Positions 1 to 5,062 of a DNA stretch of 5,062 bases are shown here, one piece after another. The first letter of the stretch is position 1; each line of letters starts with the position of its first letter. The stretch spans positions 1 through 5,062 of the forward strand of contig DLOP01000113.1 in NCBI GenBank assembly GCA_002478505.1, written 5' to 3'. This stretch comes from Lachnospiraceae bacterium UBA7481. Lineage in GTDB: Bacteria; Bacillota; Clostridia; Lachnospirales; Lachnospiraceae. The translations under genes and the position numbers were made by a program. The notes beneath the pieces are model-generated. The model was not told where the DNA came from. It worked only from the letters and a program-made list of their open reading frames with translations, and ran no database searches.

Positions 1-25
1 CAATTTGAGGCTCTGACTCAAATTG
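1..25. repeat. Hairpin B', first member of the repeat array
   Basis: CAATTTGAG (1-9) pairs perfectly with CTCAAATTG (17-25) around a seven-base loop. It may extend beyond the left edge. It is two bases from the next hairpin and corresponds to the hairpin at 90-119. Confidence 0.7.
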
Positions 26-27
26 CC

Positions 28-63
28 GATTGAAAAATAAGATATCAATCTTATTTTTCAATC
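28..63. repeat. Hairpin A', 16-base perfect stem
   Basis: Positions 28-43 (GATTGAAAAATAAGAT) and 48-63 are perfect reverse complements around the loop ATCA. The stem is AT-rich, and no T run follows on either strand, so it is not a standard intrinsic terminator. It shares the core TTGAAAAAT with the hairpin at 121-145. Confidence 0.8.
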
Positions 64-89
64 TAATAACCATGCCATTCCAATAACCT

Positions 90-119
90 GCAAACTTTGG
101 GCCGCAGGCACAAATTTGC
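90..119. repeat. Hairpin B, interrupted stem with GC-rich tip
   Basis: GCAAA-C-TTTG (90-99, C95 bulged) pairs with CAAATTTGC (111-119). After a G100/A110 mismatch, GCC (101-103) and GGC (107-109) close a GCA triloop. It abuts the next hairpin, which starts at 121. Confidence 0.65.
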
Positions 120-120
120 G

Positions 121-145
121 GTTGAAAAATCTTTGATTTTTCAAC
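121..145. repeat. Hairpin A, directly behind the GT4 gene
   Basis: GTTGAAAAATC (121-131) pairs perfectly with GATTTTTCAAC (135-145) around a TTT loop. It starts four bases after the TAG stop (152-150) of the GT4 gene in the direction of transcription. It could protect the 3' end of the operon RNA or slow polymerase, but there is no U run after the stem, only T5 inside the arm. Confidence 0.75.
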
Positions 146-149
146 CTAT

Positions 150-1418
150 CTACTTATTATTCTGTGCTATGACATCATATACCCAGCACAACATCTTATA
201 ATTCGCCTGTGCATCATGGGTAAGCACAGCCCTTGCATGAGCCGCCTGCCCCAGCTCCTCTGCCAGCGTCTCGTCCCGAAACAGTTTTTTGACCGCTTCT
301 GCCAGGGCATCCGTATCTTGTGCCTCATACATAAGAACCTCTTCCTCTTCCTTCGCCAGCGACGGAATTCCTCCAACCCTTGCTGCAACGCAGGGCATCC
401 CAAGAATCATCGCTTCCCCTAAGGAATTCGGTGAGTTTTCTATCACGGATGGGATGACATAAACATGCGTATTCAAATATCTATCTACCATTTCCCGAGA
501 CGTCAGCTGTCCCAGAAAGGTCACATGCTCCTCCAAATGATACTCATGTATCAGATCACGCAGATATTTTCCATAGGATGATATCTTAAGCTTATCCTTC
601 AATGTTCTGTAAGCAGTCACGTTGTCGCCGGCCACATAAAGCCGGACATCGGGATAATCCTCCTTGATCTTAGCAAGCGCCATGATCATGTAATGGATTC
701 CCTTGATGGGATAATTGCCCTGCGCCACAAAGATTGTATGTCCGGAACAATTCCCCAGTTCCCATCTTGGTCCATAAAATTCCTGACGCAGCGTCTCGTT
801 GATCGTATAATACGTACATGATTTATTGATATCTTCCAGATACCGTTTATCAAACTCCGTTCTTCCGCAGACATACTCCGCAAGCCGAAGCACTTCTTTT
901 TCATTTTCTCCCCGTTTTTCAAATTTTTCTTTCTGCCGCCATATACTATCCTTTTTTATAATGTCGCGCAGAGTTGCCCGCTCAGACACGTCTTCCGGTA
1001 TGCCTGCATAATACAGCGCAGCGCAGATATCCACGATACCCTGTAGATGAACCAGAACACGGCTTTTCCATTCCTTGATCCGAAGCATCGCCAGCGTATG
1101 GGGATATTCCGTACCGAAGCAGTGGATCACATCAGGCTGAAATTCTTCACAGATCAGTCCCAGAAAGGATTCCAGAGACTTGTCGTACTCCTCCGGATGA
1201 AGGCTGTTCTCATAGAATCCAAAATATGCAATACCGTCCACCTCCCCATGCACGGGTTCTTCCTCAGATACCGGATATGCAATGCCAAGAGTCAGGTTGC
1301 GATTTTTAATCACCTGAGATACGGTTCCCATAACCCAGCCTTCCTTATTGGTCGCCGGTTTATGCAATGCCCCTGCAACGATCGCCGGCATTAAGTTACA
1401 GATCCATAATACCTTCAT
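150..1418 (-). CDS. GT4-family glycosyltransferase (GT-B fold)
   Basis: This 422-residue cytoplasmic glycosyltransferase most likely transfers a sugar from a nucleotide-sugar donor to the growing lipid-linked repeat unit of a surface polysaccharide. The N-terminus (MKVLWICNLMP) is the first beta strand typical of GT4 enzymes; residues 1-220 form the acceptor domain. The donor domain begins near residue 226 (HTIFVAQGN), followed by YPIKGIHYMIMAL (about 236-248), a second strand VRLYVAGD (258-265), and the diagnostic E-x7-E motif at E327 and E335 within IENSPNSLGEAM. MPCVAARVGGIP (341-352) follows, as usual. Length is normal for the family. The ATG at 1418 is chosen because it opens directly on the first beta strand and has a GGAG ribosome site 6 bases upstream. 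A TTG at 1448 with an even better-looking site would add ten residues. It is the last gene of the visible operon. Family assignment is firm; donor and acceptor sugars are unknown. Confidence 0.93.
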   Translation of the reverse strand: MKVLWICNLMPAIVAGALHKPATNKEGWVMGTVSQVIKNRNLTLGIAYPVSEEEPVHGEVDGIAYFGFYENSLHPEEYDKSLESFLGLICEEFQPDVIHCFGTEYPHTLAMLRIKEWKSRVLVHLQGIVDICAALYYAGIPEDVSERATLRDIIKKDSIWRQKEKFEKRGENEKEVLRLAEYVCGRTEFDKRYLEDINKSCTYYTINETLRQEFYGPRWELGNCSGHTIFVAQGNYPIKGIHYMIMALAKIKEDYPDVRLYVAGDNVTAYRTLKDKLKISSYGKYLRDLIHEYHLEEHVTFLGQLTSREMVDRYLNTHVYVIPSVIENSPNSLGEAMILGMPCVAARVGGIPSLAKEEEEVLMYEAQDTDALAEAVKKLFRDETLAEELGQAAHARAVLTHDAQANYKMLCWVYDVIAQNNK

Positions 1419-1424
1419 ATGCAG

Positions 1425-1428
1425 CTCC
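1425..1428 (-). promoter_or_regulatory. Ribosome binding site for the ATG start of the GT4 gene
   Basis: GGAG on the minus strand lies 6 bases from the ATG at 1418, with an additional AAAGG just upstream (1431-1435). It supports the shorter protein, which begins on the conserved first beta strand. Confidence 0.6.
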
Positions 1429-1453
1429 GTCCTTTCGTTTTCCTCCAATATAT

Positions 1454-1460
1454 CACCCCT
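1454..1460 (-). promoter_or_regulatory. Second ribosome binding site, in front of a TTG start
   Basis: On the minus strand AGGGGTG continues into AT, closely matching the anti-Shine-Dalgarno complement (AGGAGGTGAT). From AGGGG there are 7 bases to an in-frame TTG at 1448. Translation from there would give the GT4 protein ten extra charged residues (MEENERTELH). The site is real as a sequence match; whether it is used cannot be decided here. Confidence 0.45.
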
Positions 1461-1485
1461 GCCTCAAAGATGTCCTCTTTCAGGC
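1461..1485. repeat. Hairpin in front of the GT4 gene
   Basis: Arms 1461-1470 (GCCTCAAAGA) and 1476-1485 (TCTTTCAGGC) pair over ten positions with one mismatch and a five-base loop. In the minus-strand transcript it ends directly before the AGGGGTGAT ribosome site. No U run follows it, so it does not look like a terminator. It could be an RNA stability or processing element, or affect access to the start region; that is inference. Confidence 0.5.
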
Positions 1486-1489
1486 AATT

Positions 1490-1513
1490 GATCATATCCC
1501 TAAAATTATGATC
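1490..1513. repeat. Short inverted repeat over the end of the second GT2 gene
   Basis: GATCATA (1490-1496) and TATGATC (1507-1513) form a seven-base perfect stem with a ten-base loop that overlaps the TGA stop codon (1514-1512) of the upstream gene. It is AT-rich and weak, with no T run behind it. It may be chance or part of a paired-hairpin junction with the stem at 1461-1485. Confidence 0.35.
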
Positions 1514-2291
1514 ATCTGCGGTACAACATACTCTTCAGCCGTTGATAACCCTTAGAAAGATGCGGATTATCTGCAACCCACTTACGCAATGGCTGCAGAG
1601 TTACAAGCATGATTCCCCGGTAAAGCACACATTTTTTGCCAAGATATTTTTTCGTTATCAATTTATGCTCCCTGTCCGCACGTTTTAAATTGCCCTTTGT
1701 TTCCGAAAAACCGCTGCCCTCATAGGAAGCTATCACAAACGGCATATAATGGAATACTGCACGCCCTTCATATCTGCACCAGAGAAAATGTTCGTAATCC
1801 GCCCTAACCGGATAGTGAAGATCATATCCCCTCTGCAAAAACATCTTCTTTCCATAAACGCATGCCTGATGACAGGGGATATTGCGGTAGCAGACAAAAT
1901 CCGTAATCTTATGCGCGGGTTCATCTACAGTCTGCTGTATGCGCCGGAATAATTTCCCATAATAGATGTCCGCCGGATTGCCCGCAATCTCTTTGGCAAT
2001 CCTTGCCAAAACCTTTTCATCATAAAAATAATCGCCACAGTTCAAGAAAATCTCATAATCCCCCGCCGCTTCCCTAACAGCCTGGTTCATGGCGTCATAG
2101 ATCGATTGGTCCTTCTTCCTGATCAAACGGATCCTGTCATCTGCAGGAAGCTTCTCTATTGAACCATCTTCCGACATGCCGTCCTTGACTAAGATCTCAA
2201 AATCTTTATAAGTCTGCATCAGGATGCTTTCTACTGTCTTACCCAGTTCCTCCCCGGCATTTAATGATACCACAATGATCGAGAATCTCAT
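1512..2291 (-). CDS. GT2-family glycosyltransferase (YDAMN / LNxGD type)
   Basis: This 259-residue GT-A fold glycosyltransferase probably adds one sugar to the repeat unit on the cytoplasmic face of the membrane. Visible motifs in order are: the N-terminal strand and donor-binding start FSIIVVSLNAGEELGKTVESIL (3-24), Q26-T-Y followed by FEILVKDGMSEDG (31-43), SIYDAMNQA (63-71), the LNCGD segment (83-87) standing where a DxD usually lies, PCHQACVY (139-146), and ADYEHFLW (164-171). These match the GT2 subgroup that includes WcaE-like enzymes, where YDAMN-x-G and LNAGD are hallmarks. The C-terminal 50 residues are basic (KKYLGKK, RKW, YRR), suiting membrane contact. The ATG at 2291 is chosen because AGGAG lies 6 bases upstream and homologous proteins begin at this strand. 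An ATG at 2336 would add a charged, family-foreign 15 residues. It follows the polymerase gene after a 126-base gap. Substrate is unknown. Confidence 0.92.
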   Translation of the reverse strand: MRFSIIVVSLNAGEELGKTVESILMQTYKDFEILVKDGMSEDGSIEKLPADDRIRLIRKKDQSIYDAMNQAVREAAGDYEIFLNCGDYFYDEKVLARIAKEIAGNPADIYYGKLFRRIQQTVDEPAHKITDFVCYRNIPCHQACVYGKKMFLQRGYDLHYPVRADYEHFLWCRYEGRAVFHYMPFVIASYEGSGFSETKGNLKRADREHKLITKKYLGKKCVLYRGIMLVTLQPLRKWVADNPHLSKGYQRLKSMLYRR

Positions 2292-2297
2292 ATCCTT

Positions 2298-2302
2298 CTC
2301 CT
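2298..2302 (-). promoter_or_regulatory. Ribosome binding site deciding the GT2 start at 2291
   Basis: A consensus AGGAG on the minus strand sits 6 bases from the ATG at 2291. The upstream ATG at 2336 has only a weak, too-close GGAAG, so this site sets the start. Confidence 0.75.
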
Positions 2303-2417
2303 GTTTTTTATCTCTATCGCAAAGTTCCATTCCCATAGACTTCCAATACGCATCATCGGCATATCACAGCTGGGAATTATTTGCTTTATTCAAAAATCTC
2401 AGCCAAAAACATCTGTT

Positions 2418-3590
2418 TTATTCCAATATTTCGGTCCATAACCAGCTGTGGTATGGCAATATCTTCACATTGACCGCTGTCGCCTTGTACAAAAACATCA
2501 GAAAATAAATCACTCCGGCAATCAATACCAGATATCTGCAGATCTTCTTTTTGCTGATATTCCCCATTTTTCCCACCATCGGCAGCTGAACTTTCTCAGG
2601 GATAACCCTTAAGAGGGCAGGTAGAAAAAATAAATGGCTGATGTTCAAATAATACCCGATTCTGGACAAAAACGGAACAAAGGAAAAGCAAAGATATAAA
2701 GCCAAAGCTCCGAGATTGAGCTGAAAATAAAAACGCATCTCCCGGTCAGCATACCATTCCCTGTCCCCTTTCAGCACATACAATGAAAACAACAAAACAG
2801 CCGCGCAGCGGAACACGTTGACGATACTGAAACCGCCTGAGGCCAGATATTCCTCTTCATTCACATAGGACGGATACAGCCTTATAAACAACGCCATATA
2901 TTGTTCCTGAAAAAACAAGCCTGATACTGCCAATATACCTGCAATCATAAGATGCTGCCATTTCCACCGGATCGCGGCAAGCAGATACAGCGGGATCACA
3001 ATCAACGCAGTCTTATGAAACAGCGATGCAATCAATATAGTGACCAGAAATCCGATATACTGCTTCCTCAGAATATATCGCATGGAATATAAAACAATCG
3101 CCAGCGCAAAGTAATACCGTACCGTATTATAAGTCTGGAAATAGGCGCCCAGCATCATAAACAGGAAAAAGGACATCGGAAAATCCACACTCTGATCATA
3201 CAACGCTTTTAAAAACACTCCAACCGTTAAAAACGCAAAAAGCGCGAAGATCACCAAATAACACTCTTTTTGAAAGAAACGATAGACCGCTGTCACAATC
3301 AGATTAAATCCCCGCTCCGTCACAACGTAATTACCTCTGTAAATATCATGGAAATGACTGATATACGTCTGATAATCGTTGCCCGTGTAAATGCGAAGGG
3401 CCGACGCACCGGCAAGCAGCAAAAAGAGCGCCGTCATACAGATCTGATCCAGCTTTCCCTGTCGGTCAATACTCCCCCGAACCGTTCTCCGTCCGTCAAA
3501 AGATACGACAGTCCGCCGACGCAGTCCAGCCACATGGAAGGCAAGCCATAAGGATAAAATTGCAATAAAACTATATAAAATATACCCCAT
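2418..3590 (-). CDS. EpsG/Wzy-like polysaccharide polymerase, multi-spanning membrane protein
   Basis: This 390-residue integral membrane protein probably polymerises lipid-linked repeat units on the outer face of the membrane. Roughly ten hydrophobic segments can be seen by eye, for example at 3-20, 50-66, 110-128, 138-152, 158-173, 178-206, 212-227, 256-272, 290-308, 312-329 and 352-370. EpsG-family signatures are present: GNDYQTY (70-76) followed by ERGFNLI (92-98), NTVRYYFALAIVLYSM (155-170), SLFHKTALIVIPLYLL (189-204) and SRIGYYLN (309-316). The conserved arginines R158 and R310 and H192 are the likely functional residues by analogy. Residues 22-47, between the first two segments, form an unusually basic loop (RRR, GRR, RGS, DRQGK). 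The start has AAAGGA 5 bases upstream. The gene begins 28 bases after the stop of the preceding GT2. Family call is strong; the linkage formed cannot be predicted. Confidence 0.9.
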   Translation of the reverse strand: MGYILYSFIAILSLWLAFHVAGLRRRTVVSFDGRRTVRGSIDRQGKLDQICMTALFLLLAGASALRIYTGNDYQTYISHFHDIYRGNYVVTERGFNLIVTAVYRFFQKECYLVIFALFAFLTVGVFLKALYDQSVDFPMSFFLFMMLGAYFQTYNTVRYYFALAIVLYSMRYILRKQYIGFLVTILIASLFHKTALIVIPLYLLAAIRWKWQHLMIAGILAVSGLFFQEQYMALFIRLYPSYVNEEEYLASGGFSIVNVFRCAAVLLFSLYVLKGDREWYADREMRFYFQLNLGALALYLCFSFVPFLSRIGYYLNISHLFFLPALLRVIPEKVQLPMVGKMGNISKKKICRYLVLIAGVIYFLMFLYKATAVNVKILPYHSWLWTEILE

Positions 3591-3595
3591 CTATA

Positions 3596-3601
3596 TCCTT
3601 T
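3596..3601 (-). promoter_or_regulatory. Ribosome binding site of the polymerase gene
   Basis: AAAGGA on the minus strand lies 5 bases from the ATG at 3590, inside the 28-base gap after the preceding stop codon. This supports a start at 3590 and co-translation in one operon. Confidence 0.65.
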
Positions 3602-3618
3602 CTTTGATAGTCTGTTTT

Positions 3619-4404
3619 CTATCTCTGCTTCTTTGCCTCGAGGATTCCCTGCCTCATCAACACCAGCGCCTGCCCCGGCGGGATCTCCAAGCACATAAAA
3701 GATTTCTTAGTCAAAATGAAACGCAGCGCCAACAAGCCTGCCAGCCTGCCATAAAGATAATGGTACAATACCCCTCTGTCAAAAAAGAATTTTTCGTGAT
3801 ATCCGGTAAACCAGGTAGATTCCCTTTCCGCTTCTTCCCCGATCTCTACCGGAACAGTATAAATCTTCAATCCTGCTTTCAGGCAGTCCCTAAGAAATAG
3901 GCTGTCCTCGCCATTGCTGTACTTTGCTCCCCCGCCAAATAAAAGTGAGAACGTAATATTATTCCTGTGAAGCTTCTCACGCCGTACCGCAAAACTGTAA
4001 GTCGGATAACGCCCACTATTGTACCATCTTACCCTGCTGTATTTTTCAATATGGTATGTCGCTCTGGATGCTCCAACCCGCATATTAAATAGGAGCATAT
4101 CTGCTTCCGGATGTTTTTCAAATTCCGCAAGGATCCTGTCAGCATATCCATCATCATATGTGATATCCTCATCAGAAAACAACAGAATATCCCCGTCCGC
4201 CCGAAGCAGAGCCGTATTCCTGCTAAGACCAACGCCTTTTTCCATAAAATCATAAATGCAGATCTCGTGTCCATCCTGCGTCAGCTTCTGAAAGCCATGA
4301 TCCCGCCCCTGATTGACGATAACAGCATCTGACTGGAGTTTCATACGCGATATCAATTCTTCCGGTCTCTGGTCAACCGCTGACACCAGCACCTGTAACC
4401 TCAT
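3619..4404 (-). CDS. GT2-family glycosyltransferase (SDED type)
   Basis: This 261-residue GT-A glycosyltransferase likely adds a sugar to the repeat unit. The N-terminus MRLQVLVSAVDQ is the first strand of a GT2 subgroup common in capsule loci. Next come DAVIVNQG (26-33), KGVGLSRNTAL (56-66), ADGDILLFSDEDITYDDGY (69-87) with the metal and nucleotide-sugar binding motif D78-E79-D80, and the late catalytic-type motif NGEDSLFLRDCLKAG (164-178), where E166-D167 fit the general base region. The C-terminal part (212-238) is hydrophobic with basic flanks and may associate with the membrane. The ATG at 4404 is chosen because the conserved strand starts there and AAAGGAAAG lies 9 bases upstream. The frame stays open to an ATG at 4512 that would overlap the upstream gene by 35 bases, but that start lacks a suitably spaced ribosome site and the extra 36 residues do not look like the family. 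Sugar specificity is unknown. Confidence 0.92.
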   Translation of the reverse strand: MRLQVLVSAVDQRPEELISRMKLQSDAVIVNQGRDHGFQKLTQDGHEICIYDFMEKGVGLSRNTALLRADGDILLFSDEDITYDDGYADRILAEFEKHPEADMLLFNMRVGASRATYHIEKYSRVRWYNSGRYPTYSFAVRREKLHRNNITFSLLFGGGAKYSNGEDSLFLRDCLKAGLKIYTVPVEIGEEAERESTWFTGYHEKFFFDRGVLYHYLYGRLAGLLALRFILTKKSFMCLEIPPGQALVLMRQGILEAKKQR

Positions 4405-4413
4405 ACGATATAT

Positions 4414-4422
4414 CTTTCCTTT
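4414..4422 (-). promoter_or_regulatory. Ribosome binding site deciding the GT2 start at 4404
   Basis: AAAGGAAAG on the minus strand ends 9 bases before the ATG at 4404, with the AGGA core 12 bases away, which is slightly long but acceptable. The competing ATG at 4512 has GGGGCGG almost touching it. Confidence 0.6.
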
Positions 4423-4477
4423 CTGGCTGCCTGTACGTGCCTTTTGTCCATGAATATCATACGCAGGAAAATAATGG

Positions 4478-5062
4478 CTATTTGCGATAGTAACGCCTGT
4501 AAAATTTCTCATCCGCCCCTATAATTACCACAGCATCCGGCAGACATCCCTGCAAAGCAAGATCTTTCCACACAAGTTCTAAGAACATCCCATCTTTCTT
4601 ACCGTAAGGTACCAGCAGGATAAAAGCATTCAATTCCTTCAACATCTGATACTTTTTCTGATCGGTCTCCTCTTTATTCTGACCGGCACTACCGCCGGAC
4701 GTCCCCGGCAATTCTGCAGCTCCGTCAGAAACGTCAAAGACATCCGCATTCGGAAAATATCTTATCAGCAATTCTTTCAGATACTCTTTTTCCTGCTCTC
4801 CACCAACACCACTGGCAGGATCAGCCATTAAATACCCAATTTTTCCATTTTCCTTTGCACCAAACTTATCCCCAATAAGCTTTTTCAGATTGTCCGCAAG
4901 CTCTTTTTCAAAAAATTCCGGCTGTTCCTTCCCCGCCCTCATAATGACGCCTGCGGGAAGAACACCAAATCTTTCTTCCGCATCTTTCTCCGTATAAATA
5001 GAATCATCCATGACACCTACAAAACAGATAACAAAGCAGGCTGCCAGGGCTCCAATAACGGC
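4478..5062 (-). CDS. Wzz/CpsC-like polysaccharide co-polymerase, C-terminal part, with degenerate BY-kinase-like tail (partial)
   Basis: The reading frame is open through the right edge, so the N-terminal part is missing; 194 residues are visible. The first 17 (AVIGALAACFVICFVGV) are the second membrane helix of a Wzz-type chain-length regulator. The cytoplasmic segment MDDSIYTEKDAEERFGVLPAGVI directly after it is the classic post-helix signature. The rest resembles a shrunken tyrosine-kinase (CpsD/Wzc) domain. FFEKELADNLKKLIG (about 50-64 visible) stands where kinases have an EAFRTLRTN-like helix. KIGYLMADPASGVGG (74-88) stands where Walker A should be, but has no GK[ST]. LNAFILLVPYGKKDG (145-158) and PDAVVIIGADEKF (175-187) match the last two strands. 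The end FYRRYYRK carries three tyrosines. It probably sets chain length as a membrane complex with the polymerase. A first-in-locus regulatory position fits. An ATG at 5011 is internal, not the start. Confidence 0.88.
   Translation of the reverse strand, partial: AVIGALAACFVICFVGVMDDSIYTEKDAEERFGVLPAGVIMRAGKEQPEFFEKELADNLKKLIGDKFGAKENGKIGYLMADPASGVGGEQEKEYLKELLIRYFPNADVFDVSDGAAELPGTSGGSAGQNKEETDQKKYQMLKELNAFILLVPYGKKDGMFLELVWKDLALQGCLPDAVVIIGADEKFYRRYYRK

Larger units (their letters stand above)
1..145. repeat. Array of two diverged copies of a two-hairpin repeat unit
   Basis: On the plus strand the order is B'-A'-spacer-B-A, with a 26-base spacer (64-89). Segments 17-38 and 109-130, which cover the right arm of B and the left arm of A, align without gaps with 18 of 22 bases identical. 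The A stems differ at pairs that change in both arms: A29-T62 versus G121-C145, and A39-T52 versus C131-G135. This looks like a dispersed intergenic repeat family (REP- or MITE-like) rather than chance structure. No coding frame or promoter is evident here. Confidence 0.55.

Noticed and set aside
121..145. Rho-independent terminator behind the GT4 gene
   Set aside because: The stem is perfect and well placed, but it is AT-rich and no U run follows it in the minus-strand transcript. It fits the hairpin array better.
1..145. CRISPR array
   Set aside because: There are only two diverged units, with palindromic units and no equal-length unique spacers.
28..145. Invertible promoter flanked by inverted repeats, as in some phase-variable capsule loci
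   Set aside because: Each hairpin is its own palindrome, the stretch between them (64-89) is too short and shows no -35/-10 pair, and no recombinase gene is in view.
1047..1394. Open plus-strand frame of 115 codons inside the GT4 gene
   Set aside because: It lies opposite a well-supported GT4 gene, has no recognisable domain, and its protein is of shadow-frame composition. The same holds for the other plus-strand frames in the window.
2289..2336. Longer start for the second GT2 (ATG at 2336)
   Set aside because: Its ribosome site is weak and too close, while the ATG at 2291 has a perfect AGGAG and begins at the conserved first strand.
2329..2377. Inverted repeat ATTCCCA / TGGGAAT in the gap between the polymerase and the second GT2
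   Set aside because: Only seven bases per arm with 35 bases between; expected by chance and not tied to any start or stop.
3434..3694. Minus-strand frame of 86 codons bridging the polymerase start and the end of the first GT2
   Set aside because: It overlaps two clearly real genes in another frame and has no family resemblance.

Overview
The window is a piece of a bacterial cell-surface polysaccharide (capsule or exopolysaccharide) locus. All five genes lie on the minus strand and read from the right edge to the left. The host looks like a Gram-positive Clostridia, most likely a Lachnospiraceae-type gut Firmicute. This rests on strong purine-rich ribosome binding sites (AGGAG, AAAGGA, AGGGGTGAT), moderate base composition, an EpsG-type polymerase, and a chain-length regulator with a condensed kinase-like C-terminus. 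The taxonomic call is inference from style, not from a marker gene.

Transcription order is as follows. (1) Position 5062 to 4478: the C-terminal part of a Wzz/CpsC-like polysaccharide co-polymerase whose 5' end is outside the window. (2) 4404 to 3619: a GT2 glycosyltransferase with an SDED metal-binding motif. (3) 3590 to 2418: an EpsG/Wzy-like multi-spanning polysaccharide polymerase. (4) 2291 to 1512: a second GT2 glycosyltransferase of the YDAMN/LN-x-GD type. (5) 1418 to 150: a GT4 (GT-B fold) glycosyltransferase with an E-x7-E motif. Gaps are about 28 to 126 bases and contain no convincing terminator or promoter, so one operon is likely, with its promoter upstream of the right edge.

Together the genes fit a Wzx/Wzy-type pathway. 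The three transferases add sugars to a lipid-linked repeat unit, the EpsG-like protein polymerises the units, and the co-polymerase sets chain length. The initiating phosphoglycosyltransferase, flippase and precursor genes are not in this window. No sugar specificity can be read from the sequence.

Left of the last gene, positions 1 to 145 hold no gene. They contain four closely spaced hairpins arranged as two diverged copies of a two-hairpin unit. Paired changes in both arms between the copies suggest that the fold, not the exact sequence, is kept. This array and the kinase-like tail without a Walker A lysine on the co-polymerase are the two observations most worth a second look.
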